Assembly (NCBI RefSeq): GCF_049257235.1
Contig: NZ_JBMMUF010000011.1
Span: 1-64,000 of the forward strand
DNA from: Pseudoalteromonas sp049257235
GTDB lineage: Bacteria; Pseudomonadota; Gammaproteobacteria; Enterobacterales; Alteromonadaceae
DNA length: 64,000 nt
Direction of reading: 5' to 3'
A model generated the notes under the pieces. The model was not told where the DNA came from and did no database searches. It saw only the letters and a list, made by a program, of their open reading frames with translations. A program made the position numbers and the translations under genes. Shown one piece after another: positions 24,970 through 33,567 of this stretch (positions are counted from its first letter, which is position 1; every line of letters begins with the position of its first letter).

Positions 24970-27204
24970 TCACAGCTGCCACGCATAACTAATTTTACTG
25001 AAAAAAGTTCTGTTGGTGCGGGTCAAATCATCAAGGCGATCATCTTGATAACCGCTGTCCGAATATCCCAAATAGAATACTGATTGTGGATTAATAGTGT
25101 AGGAATACACCACTTGCGAGCCAAAATAGCGATTGCGTCTATTCACTTGGCGATACAAATAGGCCACTTGATTTCGATCTATATCTTGGTATTGCCATAT
25201 TACTTTGAGCATACTTTTGGTGTTGAATTTATAGTATGCACGCAAATCCCACTGATTTGCCTCATAAACTTGTTCAGACTCAACATCTAAGTAACTAAAG
25301 TTATAGGCCACTTGTAGTTGTAGATGGGTATTGGCATCCCAACTAATGGTATTTTCGATGTCCGCCCCTCTACCTAACTGCGCATTGCTGTAATCAATAC
25401 GCGAGCCGTAATCAGCATACAGAGAATAGCTAACGTCTTGTAACGGCCTGACTCGTAGGTACACATAACCATTGTTCTGTTGAAAATACTCATCAAAATA
25501 CAGCTCGTCACTGTGCCACATACCGACTTCAAGGTATGACATCAACGGACCTTCAGCAAACATATATCCTTGATATTGCTCTTCAAGTTTCTCACCATCA
25601 AGGTCGACACTTTTTTTCCATTCTACGTCGTATCCCCACTCACTGAGCGCAGCTTGCTCGTCGCCATACCACGTTTGTCCACCGCCAAGTTCCAACTCAC
25701 GATAATTAGCTTTAGGTTGGAAGCCCAGATCAGCGCGGAAGTTTTCACTTATCTGTTCATAATGCGCGCGCAGGCTATAATCACGCTTTAAACGTGCAAA
25801 GGAGACATTCAACGCCGAGCCAGTTTGCCTCTCTTGCACGCCCCAATCACTGGCAAAGTCTTGTGAGTTCTGCGTATCTGCATAGGCCAGCGCATAACTG
25901 ATTGAATCACTGTCATTGTACCCATAGGTGCCATCAATCGCAGCCACTGTATTGTGATAATCGCCACCTTGTCGATGTGTTAACATCATGCCCACACCAC
26001 TGCGTTGACCTAGATCATAACGATATCGCCCTACCGCATTGACGACACTTTCATTTAATTGTGCTAATTCAGATCCTTGATTTCCCGGTAAAAACACAGA
26101 TGAATTATTATCATCCGCCACCAAGGTCGCATAAGTATGCTCGTCATTCTTACCCGTGATTTTCAGTCCATAATCCGGCTCAGCAATCGTTCTGCTATAA
26201 AACAGGTCCAATTCATTGGTACGAAAATAAGACGAGCCATCTAGGAAAAAAGGCCTTTTTTCGGCGTAATACAGTGAGAAATTAGTGTTCACATCGAGCT
26301 GAATGGCATCTGCTTCTACCTGAGAGAAATCAGGGTTGATTGTAGCGTTAACCAAGGTCTCATCATTTACGCGCCAACGCAGGTCCGCCCCAACTTCATA
26401 CTCAACATCACCGTTTTGCCATGGGCCGGGAACAGGGTCTTTATAATCACTACGTTGAGCACTAACATAAGGCGCAACGCGCACATCTCGTCCCTCGGTG
26501 CGATTTGCCAAGCCTGTTAATTTATCAAATTGGCAAAAACTGCACTTAATATCTAAATCAAAACCAACGTTTGAAATACGATAAAATGAGTCGCGCGGAT
26601 AATTGCGCGCAATGGAAATACCCCACGTGATTGGCTCATCTGTTTTGGGCAAATTCAACGCTGTTAGCGGAATTTTCATCTCCACCACATAACCATCGTC
26701 ATGGATTTTTGCGCCGCTGTACCAAATAGCATCCCAGCTGGAGTTTGGTACCCAGGTATCGAAATCAGTGGAAAGAATATCCCCTTGAGCGCCATAGGCG
26801 TTGACGAAAAACTCAAAGGCATTGCGCTCATCATTTAAACTGTCGATCACAATACCAACGTTATCATCTGACCAAAGTTCATCTCTATCGCGAATTGCGC
26901 CACGAATTTTACTGATATCAGGGTCTTTGGCATCAATGGCAATGTAAAAAAAGCGCCCGTCTTCAAACAGATACGCAGTAGTTTTTACCGGTGAGGCAAC
27001 CCGTTCTTGTGGTTCATTTTGGACATTAACATCAATAACCGTTGCTTGCTGCCAAATCGCTTCATCAAGGTTGCCATCCAAGTTAATTTGCTCTTGAAAA
27101 TGAGCGAGTGAGTAATTTTGTGCGGGAGGGTAAGCGTAGATAGCAGCACTTGCAAATAAAATAGCAATACTTGCCACACGCAAATAACTAGAGAAATGCA
27201 CCAT
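24970..27204 (-). CDS. CBM9-domain / DUF5916 outer-membrane protein
   Basis: The protein has 744 residues. A signal peptide is followed by a carbohydrate-binding family 9-like domain (INLDGNLDEAIWQQA at about 37-51 through ISIARNYPRDSFYRIS at about 195). From about residue 230 on there is a DUF5916 beta-barrel part with alternating aromatic strands, ending FFSKISYAWQL with a terminal hydrophobic residue typical of outer-membrane barrels. The ligand is unknown. The ATG at 27204 is preferred because AAGG is 6 nt upstream, and the ATG at 27210 has no spacer. It lies downstream of the aryl-polyene operon on the same strand but 160 bp away and is probably separate. Confidence 0.82.
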   Translation of the reverse strand: MVHFSSYLRVASIAILFASAAIYAYPPAQNYSLAHFQEQINLDGNLDEAIWQQATVIDVNVQNEPQERVASPVKTTAYLFEDGRFFYIAIDAKDPDISKIRGAIRDRDELWSDDNVGIVIDSLNDERNAFEFFVNAYGAQGDILSTDFDTWVPNSSWDAIWYSGAKIHDDGYVVEMKIPLTALNLPKTDEPITWGISIARNYPRDSFYRISNVGFDLDIKCSFCQFDKLTGLANRTEGRDVRVAPYVSAQRSDYKDPVPGPWQNGDVEYEVGADLRWRVNDETLVNATINPDFSQVEADAIQLDVNTNFSLYYAEKRPFFLDGSSYFRTNELDLFYSRTIAEPDYGLKITGKNDEHTYATLVADDNNSSVFLPGNQGSELAQLNESVVNAVGRYRYDLGQRSGVGMMLTHRQGGDYHNTVAAIDGTYGYNDSDSISYALAYADTQNSQDFASDWGVQERQTGSALNVSFARLKRDYSLRAHYEQISENFRADLGFQPKANYRELELGGGQTWYGDEQAALSEWGYDVEWKKSVDLDGEKLEEQYQGYMFAEGPLMSYLEVGMWHSDELYFDEYFQQNNGYVYLRVRPLQDVSYSLYADYGSRIDYSNAQLGRGADIENTISWDANTHLQLQVAYNFSYLDVESEQVYEANQWDLRAYYKFNTKSMLKVIWQYQDIDRNQVAYLYRQVNRRNRYFGSQVVYSYTINPQSVFYLGYSDSGYQDDRLDDLTRTNRTFFSKISYAWQL

Positions 27205-27364
27205 AAACATCCTTATTAATACAGCTCGCTTTTACTTAAAGTAAAATTTACCCAATGTTAACAAGCTAAGAACAAAAAGCTAGCTTTTTGCGCGCAAAAT
27301 CCCTTTGCCAACAAGATATTAATAAATAAGTACCAAATTCAGGTTCAAAAATCGCAGCTTTAAT

Positions 27365-28165
27365 CTAATCCGCAAGGCGATAAAACTTCCAAGCCACACC
27401 TGCACCAATAGCAATGTTATGATGACGCTCGACTAAAGGGCTATCTTGCCAAGTACTGTCCTTGAGCCGATAGTACTTAACAAACCCACCGAGCCACCAG
27501 CGATTTGAATCGTAACTCACTCCAATCGATAACTCGCTGCCACTGTATCCTGAACGGCCTTTGTAGTATGAACGTGTTGCGGTCACATCACTTTGCACCA
27601 CACCGTAGAAGTAATTAACATATTGAGACGTTGCGAAGTTGACAGCTGCTCGGCTCGTTAATGTTACTGAGCTATCATCTTGTTGCCACACTTCTTTTTT
27701 CCAATGCAAGTAAGGTCCGAATCGAAAACCTAAATCATTAATATCAGAAAAGTCCGTCGCTAATGCTTTGCGGGTAAACACACCGAGCTTGAAAAAGTCA
27801 TCTGCTTGGGGCTTACCTTCGATGTAATAATCCAATGCAGGACCTAATTCAAATACCCAATCGAGATCGTCCATTCCTTTGCGTGCAGTGTTATCTTGAC
27901 TATCAACAGCAAAAGCCGCGGTGGCTGATATATCGAGATGCCAAGGGCCGTATTGCCAAAGGTAACCAACGGCACTATTTCTATCTACACTAAGATTATC
28001 TGAGCGGTACACTACATAAGGTAATGGTAACGTGTAATTACTATGTTGACTTGATCCTAAGTAATGCGGAATTGATGCACTAAATACACCCGCTCCAAGC
28101 TCTAATTCCTTACCAGTAGAGCCTGCACTGCAAATTAACAGAAAAAATACGACAACACGGCTCAT
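27365..28165 (-). CDS. MipA/OmpV family outer-membrane protein, last gene of the aryl-polyene operon
   Basis: The 266-residue precursor has a short signal peptide (VVFFLLICSAGSTG) followed by the MipA/OmpV pattern LELGAGVFSASIPHYLGSSQ, LPYVVYRSDNLSVDRN and a C-terminal beta strand HNIAIGAGVAWKFYRLAD. Members are outer-membrane beta barrels; some scaffold murein enzymes. It starts 5 bp after the ketosynthase stop, so it is very likely in the APE operon. That is not part of the canonical set I know. A role in placing or passing the pigment lipid in the outer membrane is inference. Confidence 0.8.
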   Translation of the reverse strand: MSRVVVFFLLICSAGSTGKELELGAGVFSASIPHYLGSSQHSNYTLPLPYVVYRSDNLSVDRNSAVGYLWQYGPWHLDISATAAFAVDSQDNTARKGMDDLDWVFELGPALDYYIEGKPQADDFFKLGVFTRKALATDFSDINDLGFRFGPYLHWKKEVWQQDDSSVTLTSRAAVNFATSQYVNYFYGVVQSDVTATRSYYKGRSGYSGSELSIGVSYDSNRWWLGGFVKYYRLKDSTWQDSPLVERHHNIAIGAGVAWKFYRLAD

Positions 28166-28170
28166 AGTAC

Positions 28171-29388
28171 TTATACACGTTTAAATATTAGCGAGGTGTT
28201 AATACCACCGAATGCAAAGTTATTGCTCATCACATAATCACAATGTAGTACTGTAGGCTCAGTTAAATAGTGTAAGGGTGCGCACTGCGCATCAACTTTA
28301 TCTAGGTTGATTGTCGGTGCAAACCAATTATTACGCATCATTTCGATGCTAGCCCACGCCTCAATCGCACCGCAAGCTCCCAATGTATGGCCTAAATAAC
28401 TCTTCAATGAGCTAATTGGCTTTACTCCCAACGCCTTATAGGTAGCGTGAGACTCTGCAATATCACCACGGTCTGTAGATGTGCCATGAGCATTTACGTA
28501 ACCAATATGTTCAGGCTGTAATTGCGCATCTGCAAGAGCCATTTCAATAGCAACTTGCATAGTTTCACTGGTTGGCTGTGTAACATGTTGACCATCTGAA
28601 TTACACCCAAAGCCAACTACTTCAGCGAGAATCGTAGCGCCACGGGAAAGAGCATGCTCATACTCCTCTAGGATTAGTGTGCCAGCCCCCTCACCAATAA
28701 CAAGACCATCTCGCTCACTGTCAAACGGACGCGGCGTTGCTTTGGGCGTATCGTTTTTACAGCTCGTCGCATACAAGGTGTCAAAAACTGCTGCTTCAGT
28801 GACACACAGCTCCTCTGCGCCGCCAGCAACCATTACTTTTTGGCGCCCGTACTTAATGGCTTCATAGGCGTAACCTATGCCTTGCGAACCAGATGTACAC
28901 GCCGAGCTTGTAGTGATCACACGGCCTTTCAAGCCAAAAAACACTCCGATATTAACTGGAGCGGTATGCGCCATCATCTGAATATAGCTCGTTGCAGTAA
29001 CACCGCTCATTTGTCCGGATTTCATCATGTCAGCAAAGGCGATTAGGGGCGGCGTAGAGCCAGTCGATGAACCGTATGCTATACCTGTATCGCCATTAGT
29101 CAGTGATGGATGCGCTAGTAAATTAGCCTGCTCTAATGCTCGTTCAGTTGCCACTGTGGACATAAGCGCTACCCGCCCCATCGAGCGCACCATTTTGCGC
29201 TTATAATGACCAGGGCGCTCAAAATTGATTACTGGTGCTGCCAACTTAGTGTTTAAGTCTTGTACTTCATGCCAACTAGGCATCAATTGCACAGCATTTT
29301 CACCTTTTTCAAGTGCTTCACGAAAACTTTGCCAAGTATCCCCTAAGGCTGTAATACACGACATACCTGTCACAACAACACGTTTCAT
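28171..29388 (-). CDS. Beta-ketoacyl-ACP synthase (FabF-type) of the aryl-polyene PKS
   Basis: The protein has 405 residues with the complete thiolase-fold catalytic triad: Cys164 in TTSSACTSGSQG, His301 in NAHGTSTDRGD and His334 in YLGHTLGACG. It would catalyse decarboxylative Claisen condensation with malonyl-ACP. In the E. coli ape cluster the last ketosynthase (ApeR) occupies this position. Its start ATG overlaps the ketoreductase stop by 1 bp (TAATG). Which of the two ketosynthases pairs with the chain-length factor cannot be told from sequence alone. Confidence 0.9.
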   Translation of the reverse strand: MKRVVVTGMSCITALGDTWQSFREALEKGENAVQLMPSWHEVQDLNTKLAAPVINFERPGHYKRKMVRSMGRVALMSTVATERALEQANLLAHPSLTNGDTGIAYGSSTGSTPPLIAFADMMKSGQMSGVTATSYIQMMAHTAPVNIGVFFGLKGRVITTSSACTSGSQGIGYAYEAIKYGRQKVMVAGGAEELCVTEAAVFDTLYATSCKNDTPKATPRPFDSERDGLVIGEGAGTLILEEYEHALSRGATILAEVVGFGCNSDGQHVTQPTSETMQVAIEMALADAQLQPEHIGYVNAHGTSTDRGDIAESHATYKALGVKPISSLKSYLGHTLGACGAIEAWASIEMMRNNWFAPTINLDKVDAQCAPLHYLTEPTVLHCDYVMSNNFAFGGINTSLIFKRV

Positions 29389-30113
29389 TACACTAAACCA
29401 CCATTCACTGAGATCACCTGACGGGTGATGTACCCTGCTTGATCTGAAGCTAAAAAGCCAACCGTCGAAGCAACTTCTTCGACAGTGCCCATACGTCGCA
29501 TTGGCACATGTTCAAGCAGCATTTTTGTATCGAGCTCGTCAGTCATATCAGTCGCAATTAACCCGGGCGCCACACAGTTGACCGTTATTTTGCGTTTCGC
29601 TAACTCCAATGAGAGCGCTTTAGTTGCTCCAATAATGCCCGCTTTGGCGGCACTATAGTTTACCTGACCACGATTGCCAGCAATGCCTGACACTGAAGCC
29701 AAAGTAATGATACGCCCACCTTTGCGGGCACTAACCATTGGCATAACAAGCGGTCGGACAACATTATAAAAGCCATCTAAACCTGTACTAATTACGGTGT
29801 CCCACTCATCATCAGTCATTGCTGGAAAAGCGGTATCTCTATTTACACCCGCATTACAAACAACACCGTAATACGCACCGTTAGCCTCAATGTCTGTTTC
29901 AATTGCTTGCTTAGCACCAACACGATTTGTCACATCAAACACTAAAATATTCGCATCACGCCCCAAAGCTTTTATTTGCTCAGCTACTTGCTCAGCCAGT
30001 TCGACCTTAGCGCGACAATGCAAAGTAATATCAAAACCTTGTTGTGCTAACTGCAAGGCGACGGCTTTACCAATACCGCGGCTTGAACCTGTGACTAAAA
30101 TGCGTCTACTCAT
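29388..30113 (-). CDS. 3-oxoacyl-ACP reductase (FabG-like, ApeQ-type)
   Basis: This 241-residue short-chain dehydrogenase has TGSSRGIGKAVA (about 8-19) for NADPH, NAG at about 91, catalytic Ser in SVSGIAGNRGQ (about 140), and YSAAK (Tyr153, Lys157). It would reduce the beta-keto group after each condensation during polyene growth. It overlaps the dehydratase by 4 bp upstream and the ketosynthase by 1 bp downstream, so it is within the APE operon. It is very similar in layout to housekeeping FabG, but the location indicates a dedicated enzyme. Confidence 0.9.
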   Translation of the reverse strand: MSRRILVTGSSRGIGKAVALQLAQQGFDITLHCRAKVELAEQVAEQIKALGRDANILVFDVTNRVGAKQAIETDIEANGAYYGVVCNAGVNRDTAFPAMTDDEWDTVISTGLDGFYNVVRPLVMPMVSARKGGRIITLASVSGIAGNRGQVNYSAAKAGIIGATKALSLELAKRKITVNCVAPGLIATDMTDELDTKMLLEHVPMRRMGTVEEVASTVGFLASDQAGYITRQVISVNGGLV

Positions 30114-30565
30114 TGATTTTCCTTTATAAAATTCATCGGATCAGCGGGCTGAAATACGTTAATTTTTGCTTCTACCATGCAGATATCGCCTCGCTTTATT
30201 TGGCAATTAAATACACTCAATCCAGACTCATCTTGAATGAGCTTTTCTACAAAGACATCAAGTACGTCACCATCCACAAACCAAGGATGGTAACAACGAA
30301 GCTTACGACTTCCCAATAAAAATCCGATTTTTACTTCTCGCTTGCTCGTAATATCGTGGGCCCCCGCATAAGCAGCTATAGCTTGAGCCATATACTCGCT
30401 GCCGATGTAACTGGGTACCCTAGCATTGTTACTATCATAAAACGCACTTTTAGGGGTGATAGTAACCTGGCAGTGGGCTGTATCGGTATCAAATGCCACT
30501 AACCTGTCAATCAATATCATTGGCTCTGTGTGGGCAATTAATTCAGACATCGCTACGTTAAGCAT
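30110..30565 (-). CDS. Hot-dog 3-hydroxyacyl-ACP dehydratase (ApeP-like)
   Basis: The product has 151 residues from the ATG at 30565, which has GGAG 6 nt upstream inside the end of the preceding ketosynthase gene. A longer TTG-type frame is possible but adds 15 atypical residues. Family features are ELIAHTEPMILIDRLVAFD, YIGSEYMAQAIAAYAGAHD (central hot-dog helix) and KIGFLLGSRKLRCY. It would remove water from 3-hydroxyacyl-ACP to leave a trans double bond, giving the conjugated chain. The APE operon has a second dehydratase at 39998, and such pairs form heterodimers in characterised systems. Confidence 0.82.
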   Translation of the reverse strand: MLNVAMSELIAHTEPMILIDRLVAFDTDTAHCQVTITPKSAFYDSNNARVPSYIGSEYMAQAIAAYAGAHDITSKREVKIGFLLGSRKLRCYHPWFVDGDVLDVFVEKLIQDESGLSVFNCQIKRGDICMVEAKINVFQPADPMNFIKENQ

Positions 30566-31763
30566 CAACTTCTCCGACAATAATGCAGGCGTTATTTCCA
30601 CCAAATGCAAAAGAATTACTCATACACGTTTTAGGCTTTTTCTCTATCGGTTGTTGCACAAGGTTGATAGTTGCCAACTCAGAGTCTAGTGGATACGTTC
30701 CTTGTTGCGGCAAACTGATTGGCTGTGCTCCTAAGCGCTGTTGCTCAATGAGCAGCCAACATAATCCAGCCTCTATTGCCCCTGCAGCACCGAGTGTGTG
30801 TCCAGTCCAATGTTTCGTTGAGCTCACCGGTACTTGAGAGCCAAGAACGTTAAATATCGCAGTCGCTTCCATGTCATCATTTTTTGGCGTTGCCGTACCA
30901 TGAGCATTGACATAATCGATGTCTTCTGGGGCCAAATTCGCGGCTTCTAATGCATTAATCATTGCTTGTTTTGCGCCATTGCCTGACGGCTCAGGTGCAG
31001 ACATATGATAGGCATCAGAGCTCGCTCCACAGCCCAACAATGCACAGTTCGATTGGCCAAGAGAAGGGTCAAGGCTCATAACAAACAATGCTGCCCCCTC
31101 GCCTATATTAATGCCATCTCTATCCTCACAGAATGGACGACAAAGACCCTCGCTTGTAGATGCTAAGGCCTTAAACCCGTTAACCGTTAACTGGCATAAA
31201 CTATCTGCTCCGCCACAAATTACTACGTCGGCTAGTCCTGCGTGTAGAATTCCTTGGGCTGAGGACAATGCTTTCGCACTAGAACTACACGCCGTAGAAA
31301 TACCATATGCAAGCCCACGCAGACCAAGCGTTTTACGTATATATTGAGCCGGTGCATCAAGCGCTTGTTGTTCATAGTGATAACCAGGTGGCCAATTGAG
31401 CGCTTCATCTTCTCTGCCATTGGCGATATGCGCTCTGTGTATACGGGCGCGCTCACCATCGTAAATATCGGCGGTACTTGTGCCAATGACGACAGCTATT
31501 CGGGTTGCGTCAAATTTCTCAAACGCCTTAGTTAAGGTGTTAGTTATTTGCGCCAATGCCAAGTCGATTATACGGTTGTTACGCTGCGTAACATCAAGGC
31601 TGATACTTTTTACCATACCTACATAGGGGTCGTCACCTGTGTAATCTAAGCCGCTATGTTGCGTTAAAGTGTCGTTGTGCGATCGACTCAAGGCCTGCAA
31701 ATGCTGGTGCTTATCATTGCCAAGCGCGCTAACAATACCTAAATCGTTTAACCACGCAATCAT
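30558..31763 (-). CDS. Beta-ketoacyl-ACP synthase of the aryl-polyene PKS (ApeO-like)
   Basis: The 401-residue ketosynthase has an intact triad: Cys159 in GISTACSSSAK, His288 in NAHGTATPKND and His322 in WTGHTLGAAG. By position, between the DUF3261 lipoprotein and the dehydratase, it matches ApeO of E. coli. ApeO acts with the chain-length factor for elongation. Start and stop overlap the neighbours (1 bp with DUF3261, 8 bp with ApeP-like), indicating translational coupling. The N-terminus is slightly short (MIAWLNDLGIVSALG) but complete. Confidence 0.88.
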   Translation of the reverse strand: MIAWLNDLGIVSALGNDKHQHLQALSRSHNDTLTQHSGLDYTGDDPYVGMVKSISLDVTQRNNRIIDLALAQITNTLTKAFEKFDATRIAVVIGTSTADIYDGERARIHRAHIANGREDEALNWPPGYHYEQQALDAPAQYIRKTLGLRGLAYGISTACSSSAKALSSAQGILHAGLADVVICGGADSLCQLTVNGFKALASTSEGLCRPFCEDRDGINIGEGAALFVMSLDPSLGQSNCALLGCGASSDAYHMSAPEPSGNGAKQAMINALEAANLAPEDIDYVNAHGTATPKNDDMEATAIFNVLGSQVPVSSTKHWTGHTLGAAGAIEAGLCWLLIEQQRLGAQPISLPQQGTYPLDSELATINLVQQPIEKKPKTCMSNSFAFGGNNACIIVGEVDA

Positions 31764-32317
31764 TACAGTACCTCTTCAAACCGAATTTCATATTCATGGA
31801 TAAAATTAGACAAAGTGATGCGATGTGCATCATAGGTAATGCGAATCAATAGTCGCTCATCTGTATACAATTCCCTAACTCGCACGTTGCCATTATCGGA
31901 TTGCGTAACATGAGCTCCACGCACATATTCTTGGACTTGTGTAATTGGCCAATGAACAAGTTGAATATCAGCTAGGATATATTGGGCGTCGAGCCCTTGT
32001 AATGAGACATACTCTTTTGCTCTGAGGCCATGTTTCTGAGAATAATTTAATGTGAGTACAGGCAAACCCACGCTCGTCATCAACCCGAGCTTAACGGCAC
32101 CAGTCGCATCGATCTCTAGCTGACTCAACAAAGCTCTCTCTTGGCCTTGACGCATTACAAACATACGTTTTTGCCAATGACTAGAATAGAGCGAAGACTG
32201 TGCTGCACTAAGCTCAAGACCTACGCCTTGGGTGAACATCACCGTATCAGATGCTTTATAAGTACTATTGCAGCCCAATAAAATCATGAACAGCACAAGC
32301 AATGAGACAAAGCGCAT
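31763..32317 (-). CDS. DUF3261 lipoprotein of the aryl-polyene operon (ApeN-like)
   Basis: The 184-residue protein starts at the ATG at 32317, which overlaps the upstream stop as TAATG. A lipoprotein signal peptide ends at LLGC (Cys at about 16). The rest is beta-rich and matches DUF3261, a family found almost only in APE-type clusters. It is expected to be an outer-membrane lipoprotein that works with the LolA-like protein and MMPL exporter to move the glyco-lipid pigment to the outer membrane. The function is inferred from cluster context. Confidence 0.78.
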   Translation of the reverse strand: MRFVSLLVLFMILLGCNSTYKASDTVMFTQGVGLELSAAQSSLYSSHWQKRMFVMRQGQERALLSQLEIDATGAVKLGLMTSVGLPVLTLNYSQKHGLRAKEYVSLQGLDAQYILADIQLVHWPITQVQEYVRGAHVTQSDNGNVRVRELYTDERLLIRITYDAHRITLSNFIHEYEIRFEEVL

Positions 32318-33567
32318 TAACTTAGCTCCATCTGACATAATTGAGCAAGCACGTTTAAACGGCGCTCACTTTGAGCGACATAAGGGTTCGCCTCGTCCCA
32401 CGCGTATCCTGCGAGAATGGCGCTGATCATTCGGGTCACCTCTTTACCTTGGTCGGGATAAAAAATGACATCTTGAAAGCGCTCATCATACCAAGCGTTA
32501 ACGAACGTCTTAAAACAATTCACGCCTTTTCTAAGTGGAGTAGCAAATTCAGTTTCGAAGTCAGTATCAATTCCCTTAAGAAAATTATCTACCACAGGTG
32601 CCACGAGTGAGGCTGACTTTAGTGCAATGGTTACACCGGATGAAAATACGGGGTCTAAGAACTCACCGGCATTGCCAAGCAATGCAAATCGCTCTCCGTG
32701 CAAACTAGTAACATCAGCTGAATAGCCACCTAAGGTTTGCACGGGGTTAATGGATTGAGCCTCATTGAGCAAACTCGATAGATTAGGTTCTTGGGCGACT
32801 AAATCCCACAAATTTTGCTCAGCACTTTTATCGTTGTTAAATGCGCAAGGCTCTCCCACCACTCCTAGGCTCGCAGTGCCATCACTGAACGGAATTAGCC
32901 AATACCAAATATCTCTGCGGTGTGGATGCACGCTAATCAAAATTTTATCGCGGTCAAATTTCACCGCGCTAATGTTGTCTTTTATATGACAAAAATACGC
33001 ACTTCTGCTTGGCAATGATGAAGGCTTGTCAAGATCAAGCAGCCTCGGAAGTACGCGACCAAAGCCACTCGCATCGAGCACAAATCGCGCATTTAACTGG
33101 TAGTGAGTATCCTGTGTTTCAACCGACAAGCTCACGGCATTCGGTTGATTATCAAATGCGACTACACGATGACCATAACGAATGTCCACCCCCTGCTTTG
33201 CCACAGTATCTGCAAGCAACTTATCGAACGCTGCTCTTTTAACCTGATAAGTTGTACCTCTCCCTTCACTAAACTTATCAGTAAAGTCGATAAATGTATC
33301 CGTACCATGGTAATGAAACGCAGCACCATTTTTAAACTGAAAACCTAAGCTGTCAGCATTATCATCGACCACTTTGTCCAAACCTGCCTCTTGTAAAAAG
33401 TGCATGCATTGAGGTAACAGGCTCTCACCAATTGAAAAACGCGGGAAGTGTTGTCCTTCAAGTACACAGACTTGCCATCCCCTTTGCTTTAGCAACGCGC
33501 TTGCTAATGCGCCTGATGGCCCTGCGCCGATAACCACTACATCCACTGTGGAATTATTGTTTGTCAT
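32317..33567 (-). CDS. Flavin-dependent halogenase-like FAD oxidoreductase in the aryl-polyene operon
   Basis: The product has 416 residues from the ATG at 33567, which has GAG 8 nt upstream and overlaps the end of the exporter gene. It has the FAD dinucleotide fold VVVIGAGPSGALAS (about 10-23) and FPRFSIGESLLP (41-52), typical of halogenase and geranylgeranyl-reductase-like enzymes. WYWLIP at 221-226 fits the WxWxIP halogenase motif. FLDPVFSSG at 303-311 fits the FxxPxxSxG motif used to recognise flavin halogenases. It could brominate or chlorinate the aryl head, as in xanthomonadins, or act as a hydroxylase or desaturase. The motifs support halogenase without proving it. Confidence 0.75.
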   Translation of the reverse strand: MTNNNSTVDVVVIGAGPSGALASALLKQRGWQVCVLEGQHFPRFSIGESLLPQCMHFLQEAGLDKVVDDNADSLGFQFKNGAAFHYHGTDTFIDFTDKFSEGRGTTYQVKRAAFDKLLADTVAKQGVDIRYGHRVVAFDNQPNAVSLSVETQDTHYQLNARFVLDASGFGRVLPRLLDLDKPSSLPSRSAYFCHIKDNISAVKFDRDKILISVHPHRRDIWYWLIPFSDGTASLGVVGEPCAFNNDKSAEQNLWDLVAQEPNLSSLLNEAQSINPVQTLGGYSADVTSLHGERFALLGNAGEFLDPVFSSGVTIALKSASLVAPVVDNFLKGIDTDFETEFATPLRKGVNCFKTFVNAWYDERFQDVIFYPDQGKEVTRMISAILAGYAWDEANPYVAQSERRLNVLAQLCQMELS

